This document shows positions 44,475 through 53,003 of a stretch of DNA of 55,847 nt, piece after piece. The DNA comes from Nakamurella silvestris. Lineage in GTDB: Bacteria; Actinomycetota; Actinomycetes; Mycobacteriales; Nakamurellaceae. A program made the translations under genes and the position numbers. Location of the stretch: assembly GCA_003576535.1 (NCBI GenBank), contig QXCQ01000073.1, positions 1-55,847 of the forward strand, read 5' to 3'. The notes under the pieces were generated by a model, which saw only the letters and a list, made by a program, of their open reading frames with translations, made no database searches and was not told where the DNA came from. Numbering within the stretch: the stretch's first letter is position 1; every line of letters begins with the position of its first letter.

Positions 44475-45326
44475 ATGGACGCAGGTTCTGGCGATGGTGT
44501 GAAACGGGGTTCTGCGGTGGATGTGCGTGGTCTGGTGGCCGAATGGCCGGTCGGTTCGGCAGCGGTGGTCGTCGTCACCCCGGCCGGGGTGGTGGAGGCG
44601 CTCAACGACACCGTCGTCCACCCCTGGGCCTCGGTGACCAAACTCGTCGCCGCGCTGACCTTCCTGGACGCCGTCGGGGAGGGGGAACTGGACCTGGACG
44701 AACCGGCGGGCCCCGCTGGGTCGACGGTGCGACACCTGCTCGCCCACACCTCGGGTCTGCCGTTCGAAGCCGATGGCCCCGGGGCGGCGGTCGGTGCCCG
44801 CCGCCTGTACTCGAACGTCGGGTTCGACGTACTCGCGGCGTTGCTCACCTCCCGGACCGGTGAGTCCTTCGGCGAGGCCGCCCGGACCAGGATCCTGGAA
44901 CCGCTCGAGATGACCGGATCCTCGATCGACGGGTCGGCCGCCAAGGACGGCCGCGGCCCCGCCGCGGATCTGGCGATCCTGGCCGGTGAGATGCTCCAGC
45001 CGCGCATCCTCGATCCGGAGACCGTCCGCCTCGGCAGCACCCTTGCCTTTCCCGGCCTTGCCGGGATCCTGCCGGGCTTCGGTCGGCAGTCGCCCAACGA
45101 CTGGGGTCTGGGTTTCGAGATCCGCGACCACAAGCTCCCGCACTGGACGGGGACCCGCAACAGCCCGGCCACCTTCGGCCACTTCGGCCAGTCCGGCAGC
45201 TTCCTCTGGGTCGATCCGGTGGCCTCGGTGGCCTGCGTGAGCCTGTCCGACCGCGCCTTCGGCCCGTGGGCCGCCCAGGCCTGGCCGGTGTTGTCCGACG
45301 CCGTGCTCGAGGCCTACGGCAGCTGA
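44475..45326 (+). CDS. Beta-lactamase-fold serine hydrolase
   Basis: A 283-residue protein of the class C beta-lactamase/penicillin-binding-protein-like family. SVTK gives the nucleophile Ser and Lys, YSN gives the second motif, and HFGQSG replaces the KTG box, the form seen in esterase-like members. There is no signal peptide, so it is probably a cytoplasmic esterase or amidase rather than a resistance enzyme. ATG 44475 or GTG 44517 could start it. The next gene follows 5 bases after the stop. Confidence 0.82.
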   Translation: MDAGSGDGVKRGSAVDVRGLVAEWPVGSAAVVVVTPAGVVEALNDTVVHPWASVTKLVAALTFLDAVGEGELDLDEPAGPAGSTVRHLLAHTSGLPFEADGPGAAVGARRLYSNVGFDVLAALLTSRTGESFGEAARTRILEPLEMTGSSIDGSAAKDGRGPAADLAILAGEMLQPRILDPETVRLGSTLAFPGLAGILPGFGRQSPNDWGLGFEIRDHKLPHWTGTRNSPATFGHFGQSGSFLWVDPVASVACVSLSDRAFGPWAAQAWPVLSDAVLEAYGS

Positions 45327-45331
45327 CGGCG

Positions 45332-46231
45332 ATGAAACCGGTTCTGCCGCTGCGGGAGGGACTCAACGCCATCCGACACCGGTTGCCGGAGAACGGTTCC
45401 TGGCCGACCGTTCTGGCGTACCTGAGCGACCGTTTCCCCGCCGACGCGGCGCGGCTGCCGGCAAAGATGGCTGTACCGGATTTCTTCGACGCCCACGGGC
45501 AGGCGATCCACACGGGCACACCGTTCACCCCGGGTGCGTTCATCTACCTGTACCGGGATCCTCCGGCGGAGACACCGGTTCCCTTCGAACTCGAGATCCT
45601 CCACCAGGACCGGGATCTCCTGGTCGTGGACAAACCACATTTCCTGGCCAGCACCCCGCGAGGCTCCTATGTCGCCGAATCGGCACTGGTCCGCCTGCGC
45701 CGGGATCTGGGGCTGCCGGAGCTGAGTCCGGCCCATCGCCTCGACCGGATCACCGCCGGTGTCCTGGTTCTCACCGTCAGGCCCGAGGTCAGGGGTGCCT
45801 ACCAGACCCTGTTCGCCGAGCGACGGATCACCAAGGTCTACGAGGCGGTGGCACCTCTGCGGCCGGAGCTCAGCTTCCCCCGGACCGTCCGCAGCCGGAT
45901 CGTCAAGGAGCGTGGCATCCTGCAGGCCCAGGAGGTGCCGGGGGTGCCCAACAGCGAGACCGTGATCGAGTTGGCCGTCAGCGACGGATCCCTGGCCGGG
46001 TACCGGCTCAGCCCGAGAACCGGTAAGACACACCAGCTCCGGGTGCACATGAGCGCACTCGGCATCCCGATCGTCGGGGACAATTTCTATCCGCGGTTCT
46101 ACGACGTCGCCCCCGACGACTACACCGCCCCCCTGCAGCTGCTGGCCAGATCGGTGACGTTCACCGACCCGATCAGCGGCCGCCCACGCACCTTCGTCAG
46201 CGGACGCCGGTTGGAGCACTGGCCCGGCTGA
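45332..46231 (+). CDS. RluA-family pseudouridine synthase
   Basis: A 299-residue RNA pseudouridine synthase. The catalytic Asp is in HRLDRITAGVLVL. DLLVVDKPHFL and GKTHQLRVHMSALGIPIVGDNFYP complete the family motifs. The N-terminal 90 residues replace a typical S4 domain with a short region of the RluA-like actinobacterial group. The RNA target is unknown. It is tightly linked to the serine hydrolase upstream. Confidence 0.92.
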   Translation: MKPVLPLREGLNAIRHRLPENGSWPTVLAYLSDRFPADAARLPAKMAVPDFFDAHGQAIHTGTPFTPGAFIYLYRDPPAETPVPFELEILHQDRDLLVVDKPHFLASTPRGSYVAESALVRLRRDLGLPELSPAHRLDRITAGVLVLTVRPEVRGAYQTLFAERRITKVYEAVAPLRPELSFPRTVRSRIVKERGILQAQEVPGVPNSETVIELAVSDGSLAGYRLSPRTGKTHQLRVHMSALGIPIVGDNFYPRFYDVAPDDYTAPLQLLARSVTFTDPISGRPRTFVSGRRLEHWPG

Positions 46232-46232
46232 G

Positions 46233-46251
46233 CACCGGCGGCCTGCCGGTG
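46233..46251. terminator. Hairpin between convergent genes
   Basis: CACCGGC-GGCCT-GCCGGTG, seven perfect pairs, in the 26-base gap between the pseudouridine synthase and the VOC gene. Confidence 0.55.
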
Positions 46252-46257
46252 CCCAGG

Positions 46258-47133
46258 TCAGGCCTGGCCGACCTCGACCCGGACCAGGTTCTCCCACGGA
46301 TCACGCACGGTGAGGACCGCGCCGTCGTACTCCACGGGGACGTCCCGGTGTGCGAGCCGATCAGCCAGTGCCTGCAGATCATCGACGGCGGGGACCGCGA
46401 CGGACACCTGCCCGAGGCCCAGGGCCGGGAAGCGGGGTCCGGCACCGTGGCTCTGCCAGGTGTTCATCGCCAGATGGTGGTGGTAGCCACCTGCCGCCAC
46501 GAACAGCGCCTGGGTGCCGAAGTTCGCGGTGACCTCGAAACCCATGGTCTCGACGTAGAACTCGCGGCCGGTGGCGATGTCGCCCACCTTCAGATGCACA
46601 TGGCCGATGTCCAGGGCGGCAGCCCCCACCGATGCCGCGGTGGGTTCGTCCGTCAGCGACTGGGAGATGAAACGGTTCGGATCCAGTACCAGGGAAGCCA
46701 TCTGGACCTCACCGCCGGACCAGGTCCATTCCGAACGCGGACGATCCCAGTAGAGCTCGAGACCGTTGCCCTCCGGGTCGTCGAAGTAGAAGGCCTTGCT
46801 GACCAGGTGATCGGCGCTGCCGGTGAAGGCGCGCGGGTACCGGCGGGCGACCGAGTACAGGGAGGCCGCGAGATCTGCTTCCTGTTCGAACAGCACAGCT
46901 GTGTGGAACAGGCCGGCGTGCCCCGCCGGGGCGTGTTTCAGCTCGGGGCTGTGTTCCAGGGTGACCACGGTGGTCCCGGCCCGGCCGAGAACCGCCAGCG
47001 GTCCGGTCTGGGCGAGCAGGGACAGGCCGACACCGTCCCGGTAGAAGTTGATCATGCCGTCGAGGTCGGCGACCTTGAGGGTGACCCCGGCCATGTGGGT
47101 GGTGGACGGCAGCAGATCTGATCGGGTGCTCAT
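46258..47133 (-). CDS. VOC-superfamily protein, catechol 2,3-dioxygenase-like
   Basis: A 291-residue protein with two vicinal-oxygen-chelate modules. The C-terminal module supplies plausible metal ligands in IGHVHLKVGD, GYHHHLAMNTW and the final VRVEVG. FDDPEGNGLELYWDRP ends the first module. This matches the CatE/ring-cleaving or glyoxalase-like group; the substrate is unknown. There is no neighbouring aromatic pathway gene. ATG 47133 has GAGGAGAAC upstream. Confidence 0.85.
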   Translation of the reverse strand: MSTRSDLLPSTTHMAGVTLKVADLDGMINFYRDGVGLSLLAQTGPLAVLGRAGTTVVTLEHSPELKHAPAGHAGLFHTAVLFEQEADLAASLYSVARRYPRAFTGSADHLVSKAFYFDDPEGNGLELYWDRPRSEWTWSGGEVQMASLVLDPNRFISQSLTDEPTAASVGAAALDIGHVHLKVGDIATGREFYVETMGFEVTANFGTQALFVAAGGYHHHLAMNTWQSHGAGPRFPALGLGQVSVAVPAVDDLQALADRLAHRDVPVEYDGAVLTVRDPWENLVRVEVGQA

Positions 47134-47227
47134 GTTCTCCTCAACAGGATCCGCGCCGAATTTATTTCAACGTTCAAGTACATTGAACCATCAGCCCTGG
47201 CGTTCGGTGTCCTGATCCTGCTCCTGC

Positions 47228-47275
47228 GGTGGGATATGCGCAGTTGTGAGCGTTCCCATCTGCGCATATCCCACC
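47228..47275. repeat. 16-bp arm palindrome
   Basis: GGTGGGATATGCGCAG (47228-47243) and its exact complement (47260-47275) flank a 16-base spacer. The same 16-mer recurs once at 55781. It lies upstream of the VanY-like gene. Confidence 0.8.
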
Positions 47276-47306
47276 ACAGGATGGAATTTCGGGTCAGGAT
47301 GGGCAG

Positions 47307-48215
47307 ATGAACGCGAAGGTCGGCCGCCGGGCCCGGAGTGTGCCGCGCATCCTCGTGATCGCTCTGCTCACAGCGGTCGCGGCTGTCCAGCCCACCGCCG
47401 CGATGGCCGGACCGAGCGGATCAGCTCCCAGATCCCTGCCGCCGGCAACCACCATCGGCGGTCTCGCCGCTCCACATCAGCTCGCCGTCGGGACACCCAC
47501 CCGGTACCGCGTACTGGTCGGCGACACGATCCGGTCGATCAGCCGGAAGACCCACCACGACTGGCGTGATCTCGCCTCCTGGAACAACCTGATCCAGCCC
47601 TACACCCTCCGGACCGGCCGGGTCCTCCGACTGACCTCGCCCGACGGGCTGACCGGTTTCAAGTACCAGGTCACCCGGGTGACCGCCGCCCAGCTGGGGG
47701 CGAGCTACCGGGCGGGCTGCCCCGTCTCCCCCGCCCATCTCCGGCAGCTGACGGTCTACTACGTCGGATTCGACCGGCACACCCGTACCGGGACGATCAT
47801 CGTGCGGGACACCGCAGCGCCGGCCGTGGTCCGTGCCCTCAACCGGTTGTACAACGCGCGGTTCCGGATCAACCGGATGGAGCCGGTCACGGTCTTCGGC
47901 GCGGACGACAACCGGTCGATGGCCGCGAACAACACCTCGGCCTTCAACTGTCGTCCGGTTGCCGGGACCAGTACCTTCTCCCAGCACTCCTACGGCACCG
48001 CCGTCGACCTCAACCCGGTGCAGAACCCGTGGGTCGACGGCAGTTCCGTGGAACCGCCGGCGGGCCGGAGGTACCTGGACCGCACCGTGTACCGCTCCGG
48101 GATGGTGCTGGGCGACGGTGCGGCCGAACGCGCGTTCGGCTCCGAGGGGTGGTCCTGGGGCGGCCGATGGACCGCACCCGTCGACTACCAGCACTTCTCG
48201 GCGAACGGCCGCTGA
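47307..48215 (+). CDS. Secreted LysM / M15 (VanY-like) peptidase
   Basis: A 302-residue exported cell-wall enzyme. The signal peptide (about residues 1-35, ending AAMAG) is followed by a LysM-like module (YRVLVGDTIRSISRKTHHDWRDLASWNNL) and an M15-type D-alanyl-D-alanine carboxypeptidase domain. Zinc ligands are visible in SQHSYGTAVDLNPVQNPW and DYQHFS. It likely trims peptidoglycan stem peptides or cross-bridges. ATG 47307 is adopted. No vancomycin-resistance genes are near, so a housekeeping role is likely. Confidence 0.88.
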   Translation: MNAKVGRRARSVPRILVIALLTAVAAVQPTAAMAGPSGSAPRSLPPATTIGGLAAPHQLAVGTPTRYRVLVGDTIRSISRKTHHDWRDLASWNNLIQPYTLRTGRVLRLTSPDGLTGFKYQVTRVTAAQLGASYRAGCPVSPAHLRQLTVYYVGFDRHTRTGTIIVRDTAAPAVVRALNRLYNARFRINRMEPVTVFGADDNRSMAANNTSAFNCRPVAGTSTFSQHSYGTAVDLNPVQNPWVDGSSVEPPAGRRYLDRTVYRSGMVLGDGAAERAFGSEGWSWGGRWTAPVDYQHFSANGR

Positions 48216-48318
48216 ACCGGGCCCCCGACCCATGACTGCCCGGTGGACTGCATTTCCCATCCCCGAGGTCGGCACCGCAGTATGGGAAGGCACCGATCGT
48301 CCAGGCTTAGGAGAAACC

Positions 48319-48603
48319 ATGTCCGAGCAGCCGTCCGTCCCGTCCCGCAGCATCGCCGACGCCATCAAGCAGTCCGAGTCCCGGCAGCTCGACGCCCTGG
48401 AGGACCTGGTGGAGCGGGTCATGGACGAGGTCGCGGCCGAGGCGGCGGGCAAACCCGTCGACGCCGTCCAGGAGATGCTCGCCGACCGACTCCGTCCCCA
48501 CCTGCCGGTCGATGCCAAGGCCAACAAGGCCTGGCTCCGCGAACGGGCCCGACTGATCGTCGGGGCAGCCGGACCCGGGGGCCCGACCACCCCGACCGTC
48601 TGA
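48319..48603 (+). CDS. Small helical hypothetical protein (94 aa)
   Basis: No family is recognised. It is a mostly helical, charged protein (SIADAIKQSESRQLDALEDLVERVMDEVAAEAAGKPVDAVQEMLADRLRPHLP) with a Gly/Pro/Thr tail. TTAGGAGAA gives a strong ribosome site for ATG 48319. It converges with the DinB-like gene, leaving only 4 bases between stops. Confidence 0.7.
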   Translation: MSEQPSVPSRSIADAIKQSESRQLDALEDLVERVMDEVAAEAAGKPVDAVQEMLADRLRPHLPVDAKANKAWLRERARLIVGAAGPGGPTTPTV

Positions 48604-48607
48604 CGGG

Positions 48608-49177
48608 TCAGCCCGCCACGTAGTCCGGGTTGCGTCCGGAGAAACCGATGAACCGGTCCAACCCCGAGGCCGTGTCCGGAACCTCGACGATCTCCCCGAA
48701 CGGCATCCCGTCACCGCGGTACTCCGGGGCAAGCAGCGGGGCGAGACCCTCCTGGGCCACCTCGGCCTCCTCATCGGTGTAGGGGATCGGCTGGCCGGTC
48801 GCCTTGGCCAGGTCCCAGCCGTGCGCCAGGTACTCACCCGTCATCATGGCCACACTTGCGGCCGCCGGCATCGAGCCCGAGCTCAACCGCACGGGGGCGT
48901 CGTCGGGCAGCGCCTGGTAGGCGGCAACGGCCTTGGCCGCAGCGGCGCGGAAGTCACCGGCCGGGTCGGTGGAGACGTAGGCCTCCGGATCGGCCGGCTG
49001 TTCATCACCGGCCGGGCCGTTGGCGAACACGCGGACCCAGGCCACGATATGGCCCACCAGGCTGTTCACGTCGTGTTCGGTGCACGGTGTCGGTCTGCCC
49101 CCGTCCGCCGGGGCGACGCCGGCGACGATGGCAGCGGTCTTGTCGAGAACACCCTCGAGGATGTGTGTGTCGGTCAT
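48608..49177 (-). CDS. DinB-like TIGR03086/maleylpyruvate-isomerase fold protein
   Basis: A 189-residue four-helix metal enzyme of the mycothiol-dependent maleylpyruvate isomerase superfamily. TPCTEHDVNSLVGHIVAW and MMTGEYLAHGWDLAKATG carry the expected metal-binding His residues. Such proteins are abundant in actinobacteria; the substrate is unknown. ATG 49177 is adopted. Confidence 0.85.
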   Translation of the reverse strand: MTDTHILEGVLDKTAAIVAGVAPADGGRPTPCTEHDVNSLVGHIVAWVRVFANGPAGDEQPADPEAYVSTDPAGDFRAAAAKAVAAYQALPDDAPVRLSSGSMPAAASVAMMTGEYLAHGWDLAKATGQPIPYTDEEAEVAQEGLAPLLAPEYRGDGMPFGEIVEVPDTASGLDRFIGFSGRNPDYVAG

Positions 49178-49232
49178 GGGCCGAGGTTAGGCCGCCGGCG
49201 GTCGATCCGTCTTGAAGGAACACGACCGGTGC

Positions 49233-49255
49233 GTGTCGGTGGGCCGCACTATCGT
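49233..49255 (+). promoter_or_regulatory. PafBC-type damage promoter before the AraC-family gene
   Basis: GTGTCGGTG, 8 bases, TATCGT matches TTGTCRGTG-N8-TAnnnT except at the first base. The -10 lies 7 bases before the GTG start, predicting leaderless mRNA. Confidence 0.5.
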
Positions 49256-49262
49256 TGCCGGC

Positions 49263-50120
49263 GTGACGGACACCCGGGGCATCGTGCATCCGCGGACCGG
49301 TTTCGAGCACTTCTCGCTCGACCGGTTCCCGCCCTCCCCTGCCCTCGCGGCCTTCACCGACCGGTTCTGGTTGGTGCGCTGGGACCTGCCGCCCGAGGAG
49401 GTTTTCGTCCAACCGGTCCTCGCCCATCCCTGTGTGAACCTGGTGATCGAGCCGGACCGGGCAGCGATGTACGGGGTGCCGACCGTCATCGGCCGGCAGA
49501 CCCTGCGCGGGCAGGGCTGGGCGCTGGCGGTGATGTTCCGGCCGGGAGGTGCCCGGGTGTTCCTGCCCGGTCCGGCCACCGAGATGGTCGACCAGGTCAG
49601 AACGGTCGAGCAGTTGTGGGGTCCGGACGGGGAGGATCTGGTGGCGGGGGTCCGGGCTGCCCTGTCCGATACAGCACTGTCCGGCACAGCCCTGTCCGGC
49701 ACAGCCCTGTCCGGCACAGCCCTGTCCGATGACGCCATCAGCTCGGCCGCCCAGCTGATGGACGATTTCCTCACCAAACGCATCCCGGACTCCCCCGGTC
49801 CCGCGGCCGCCGCGGCCATCGGCGCGGCGGAACTGATCGCCGCCGACCGCCGGTTGACCACGGTGGAACAACTGGCGACCCGCACCGGACGTTCCGTTCG
49901 CGGCCTGCAACGACTGTTCGCCGAGCACGTGGGGTTGAGCCCGAAACAGGTGGTGCGGCGGTACCGCCTGTTGGAGGCGGCCGAGGCAGCCGCCGCCGGG
50001 ACGCCGGTGGTCTGGGCGGAGGTGGCCGCCGAGCTCGGTTTCGCCGACCAGGCACACCTGACCCGGGAGTTCGGCAAGGCCTTCGGTGTACCCCCCGCCC
50101 GCTATCTCCGCGGCAGCTGA
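49263..50120 (+). CDS. AraC-family transcriptional regulator
   Basis: A 285-residue regulator. The N-terminal effector domain (about 1-135) has the pattern ALAAFTDRFWLVRWDLPP...VLAHPCVNLVIEPD...MFRPGGAR of the uncharacterised AraC group. The C-terminal AraC helix-turn-helix pair spans about 195-280 (TTVEQLATRTGRSVRGLQRLFAEHVGLSPKQVVRRYR; AAELGFADQAHLTREFGKAFGVPPARY). The domains are joined by a linker of four SGTAL-type pentapeptides. GTG 49263 is preferred to an upstream in-frame TTG (49212), because TATCGT sits 7 bases ahead. A PafBC-type motif suggests DNA-damage induction. Confidence 0.85.
   Translation: MTDTRGIVHPRTGFEHFSLDRFPPSPALAAFTDRFWLVRWDLPPEEVFVQPVLAHPCVNLVIEPDRAAMYGVPTVIGRQTLRGQGWALAVMFRPGGARVFLPGPATEMVDQVRTVEQLWGPDGEDLVAGVRAALSDTALSGTALSGTALSGTALSDDAISSAAQLMDDFLTKRIPDSPGPAAAAAIGAAELIAADRRLTTVEQLATRTGRSVRGLQRLFAEHVGLSPKQVVRRYRLLEAAEAAAAGTPVVWAEVAAELGFADQAHLTREFGKAFGVPPARYLRGS
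49662..49733 (+). repeat. 15-bp in-frame minisatellite in the AraC-family gene
   Basis: Units CTGTCCGRYACAGCM start at 49662, 49677, 49692 and 49707, with a partial fifth; the middle three are identical. They encode LSGTA pentapeptides in the inter-domain linker. Confidence 0.9.
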
Positions 50121-50218
50121 GGCCACCGGCGAACGGGTGTGCCGAGCCCGAAGGACCAGGACGAATCCGCCCAATGGGTTGTTTATCGTTTCACCGGCGT
50201 CCACCACACCGTGAACCC

Positions 50219-50247
50219 TTGACCTGCGCACCTTCGCTGGTGATAGT
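50219..50247 (+). promoter_or_regulatory. Sigma-A-type promoter of the protease operon
   Basis: TTGACC (50219-50224), exactly 17 bases, GATAGT (50242-50247). It is among the best promoters in the window and lies about 80 bases before the hydrolase start. Confidence 0.75.
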
Positions 50248-50330
50248 GGGTCATCAGTCGGCCTCACCAGGGAGCACGGTTGACCGCAACCGGTTCCGCA
50301 CGTCCACCGATGATGTGGAGGAACACCGCG

Positions 50331-51674
50331 ATGGTTGAACCAGTTCTGACCGGCCCGCTGGAGTTCGTCACCGTCCCGGGGTCCATCCCCGTGCCGCTGT
50401 TCGTCATCGCCTACGACAAGGACGGCGTCTGCACCTCCCCGGAGACCGCCGCTCGGGCGGTCGAGGCGGCCCGCGCCGGCACGGATGTCATCCTGCTCTC
50501 CCACGGCTGGAACAACGACTGGGACACCATGCTGGCCCGGTACCGCGGCTGGATCGAAGGACTGTTGAAGGTCCGCGCGGCAGGTACCGTCGAGCAGTTC
50601 CTCCCGGTGTTCATCGGTGTGTACTGGCCCAGCATCATCGCGCCGGAATCGGAAGGGTGGGCGCCGAACCTCGCCGGCCCGGATACCGGGAACTCCTGGC
50701 AGGACGAAGTTGTCACCTTCCTGACCGCGGGCCTGGACGCCGAGGACGCCGCCGAGGTCGGCCGCGCCCTCCGGCAGCCGACCCTGGACCCCCTGGAGTC
50801 GACGAAAGTGGCCGAGACGGTGATCGGTGCCTTCTCCGGTCCGGACAGCGATGTGGCCGGTGCGGCGATCCCGGTACCGGCCACCGAGCTGCGCCGAAAG
50901 TGGTTGCAGGCCCAGGATGTCGAGCCTGCAGCCCCTGATGGTCCGGTTCTGATCGATGACGGAGCCCCCGGGAACGACACGTCCGGGGCCGCACCGGCTG
51001 TCACGGCCGGCCTGTTCGACCGACTGAGAAGTGCTGTGCTGAAACCGCTCTGGCTGCTCCGACTGGGCAGTGTGCTGCTGATGAAGGATCGTTCCGGGCG
51101 GGTCGGCGGCTACGGTGTCGCCGAACTGCTCGAAACGCTCCTCGACACCGTTCCGGCGACCACCCGGGTCCATCTGGTGGGCCACTCCTTCGGGAGCAAG
51201 GTGGTGCTGTCGGCATTGACCCGGAACAACTCCCCGCGGCCGGTGGACTCGGTGCTGCTCTTCGAGCCGGCGATGTCCGCCCGATCGTTCGCCGCTGATG
51301 CCGACGACCACGGAACCCCCGGTGGGTATCGGCCGGCGCTGGCGAAGTCCCGGTCCGGGGTCGTGCTGACCTACAGCGCCCACGACTTCCCGTTGACCAA
51401 ACTCTTCCACCTGGCGGCCCGGCGAGCCTCCGACCTGGGTGACGTGGTGATCGCCGGGGCAGCGGAATCGGCCTACGCGGCACTGGGCGGATTCGGCCCG
51501 AAACGGGTCGACGAGGCGGTGGACCGCACCGACCCGGTATACCCGCCCGAGCACTACCGCCCCGGTCTCAACGGACGGGTGCTCGCGATCCGGGGTGACG
51601 ACATCATCCCTGGCCACGGCGATGTGGTCAGCGATGCGACCGCCTGGATCCTGGCCGATCAGCTCCGGAGCTGA
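50331..51674 (+). CDS. Alpha/beta hydrolase, first gene of the caspase-like operon
   Basis: A 447-residue serine hydrolase. The oxyanion/strand segment is VILLSHGWNNDWDTM (HGW at 58-60) and the nucleophile elbow GHSFGSK (Ser286). Probable Asp352 (SAHDFPL) and His429 (IIPGHGDVVSDA) complete the triad. About 150 residues inserted between strand and elbow (roughly 100-260) contain an acidic, Gly/Pro-rich stretch and may form a lid. There is no signal peptide. ATG 50331 is chosen for GGAGG 9 bases upstream; TTG 50280 with GGGAG is the alternative. The downstream gene starts 6 bases after the stop. The substrate (lipid, ester or peptide) is unknown. Confidence 0.82.
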   Translation: MVEPVLTGPLEFVTVPGSIPVPLFVIAYDKDGVCTSPETAARAVEAARAGTDVILLSHGWNNDWDTMLARYRGWIEGLLKVRAAGTVEQFLPVFIGVYWPSIIAPESEGWAPNLAGPDTGNSWQDEVVTFLTAGLDAEDAAEVGRALRQPTLDPLESTKVAETVIGAFSGPDSDVAGAAIPVPATELRRKWLQAQDVEPAAPDGPVLIDDGAPGNDTSGAAPAVTAGLFDRLRSAVLKPLWLLRLGSVLLMKDRSGRVGGYGVAELLETLLDTVPATTRVHLVGHSFGSKVVLSALTRNNSPRPVDSVLLFEPAMSARSFAADADDHGTPGGYRPALAKSRSGVVLTYSAHDFPLTKLFHLAARRASDLGDVVIAGAAESAYAALGGFGPKRVDEAVDRTDPVYPPEHYRPGLNGRVLAIRGDDIIPGHGDVVSDATAWILADQLRS

Positions 51675-51680
51675 TCGGCG

Positions 51681-53003
51681 GTGGCCCAGCAGATCCGATC
51701 CGACAACGACCTGCCCACCCTGCGGATCGTGATGGAACGACCGTCCACCGGGCCGGTCGCCGTCTTCCAGGTCACCAGGGGCCCACGTGATCCCGTCACC
51801 GTAGGCAGGATCAGCCTGCGGGAACTCGGGGTTCCGGCCGTCATCGACGGCGCGGATTCGGTGCGATCGATAGGTGCCCTGCCGAAGGCACTCCTGTTGG
51901 ACCTGCGCTCCGCAGTTGCCGGTGTCGGCCTCTCACCGTCGTTCCCGGCCTCCGCCCTGTGGCTGGAGATACCCGCCCCTCGTGGGTACCTCTACCTGCT
52001 GCCGTGGGAACGGCTGCTGGCCCCACTGAACCGGACTTTGATCCGCCTGCCCAACTATCTGCTGCACCCCCAGGCGCCCGGCGAGAACCTGACGGTGGTC
52101 ATCGCGGTGCTCGATTCCGGCCGGAGCACCGAAAAGGCGGTGCTGCAGTTGTGCTCGGCGTGGACGAAGAACTCACACCGGCGGGTGCGCATCCACGTCT
52201 TCGCCGATTTCCTGGCCTTCGGCTCCCTGCGACGTTCCCTCGGTCGGGTCGCCGAGGTCACCCTGCACAATCCGTTTCCCGGTGCCTCCACCGAGGTGGA
52301 CCCGTGGCTGACCTGGATCTCCCGTTCCCTGGGCAACATCGCGGTCGACGTGGTGCAGGTGCTCGCCCCGGGAACCTTCACCCGGGATAGGGGCGGGGTG
52401 GCTCTGCCGGTCCAGCCCGGCAACTGGGACGGCGAACGCCAGGTGGTCGCCGGGGAGGAGCTCGCCCTCTTCACCACCCGCCTCGGGGCGTGGTGCGTGG
52501 CGCTGGCGGCCACCGGCCGTGACTCCTGTGTGCCCGCCCTGATCGAGATGGCCGATGTGCTGGCGCGATCGGGTCCGCTGGTCCTGCTCGTGCAGGATCT
52601 GGTCGGTAGGTCCACGGGACGTGAGATGGATCGTGGAGTGGCCCTGGTCTGCGGGGAACGGTCACGGGTGACCGAGCCGTTGCCCGCCACCACCTGTTGG
52701 GTGCACCCACAGTTCCTCGGCGACGGGGGCGGTCCGGCCGACCGAGGTGTGGACGTGGACGGGACCTCGACCATGGTGAAGTCGGCAACCACCGAGATGC
52801 TGGGGCGCGCGGACACCCCGGCCTGGCTGGCCGTGGGTACCAGGTATCTGGAGGGCAGGCAGGCGGGTTGGTTGCCGACGCAGGCGGGCTCGGGCACCGG
52901 TGAGCCGCTGAACGACCCGGAGGCCCTGGACGCCCTCGGCGCGGTCGGTCGGCTCCTCGACCGTCACGCCCAGATCACCGGACGCGAGGGACCGATCCGA
53001 TGA
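51681..53003 (+). CDS. CHAT-like protein lacking catalytic residues
   Basis: A 440-residue protein. YLYLLPWERLLAPL (103-116) matches the segment that opens CHAT caspase-fold domains (GLPWEAV in the next gene). The two catalytic strands can be aligned by hydrophobic pattern: AVDVVQVLAPG (221-231) where the active neighbour has PHVLHFFCHG, and WCVALAATGRDS (271-282) where it has LLVLNCCEGA. Thus neither the His nor the Cys is present. I infer a pseudo-protease acting as scaffold, sensor or inhibitor. GTG 51681 is the start. Its end overlaps the CHAT gene by 4 bases. Confidence 0.6.
   Translation: MAQQIRSDNDLPTLRIVMERPSTGPVAVFQVTRGPRDPVTVGRISLRELGVPAVIDGADSVRSIGALPKALLLDLRSAVAGVGLSPSFPASALWLEIPAPRGYLYLLPWERLLAPLNRTLIRLPNYLLHPQAPGENLTVVIAVLDSGRSTEKAVLQLCSAWTKNSHRRVRIHVFADFLAFGSLRRSLGRVAEVTLHNPFPGASTEVDPWLTWISRSLGNIAVDVVQVLAPGTFTRDRGGVALPVQPGNWDGERQVVAGEELALFTTRLGAWCVALAATGRDSCVPALIEMADVLARSGPLVLLVQDLVGRSTGREMDRGVALVCGERSRVTEPLPATTCWVHPQFLGDGGGPADRGVDVDGTSTMVKSATTEMLGRADTPAWLAVGTRYLEGRQAGWLPTQAGSGTGEPLNDPEALDALGAVGRLLDRHAQITGREGPIR

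Noticed and set aside
44475-45326. Antibiotic-resistance beta-lactamase
   Set aside because: The fold and SxxK/YSN motifs fit, but there is no signal peptide and the KTG box is HFG, so a cytoplasmic esterase-like enzyme is more likely.
47307-48215. Vancomycin-resistance vanY gene
   Set aside because: No vanH/A/X or VanRS genes nearby; a LysM plus M15 layout is common in housekeeping cell-wall enzymes.
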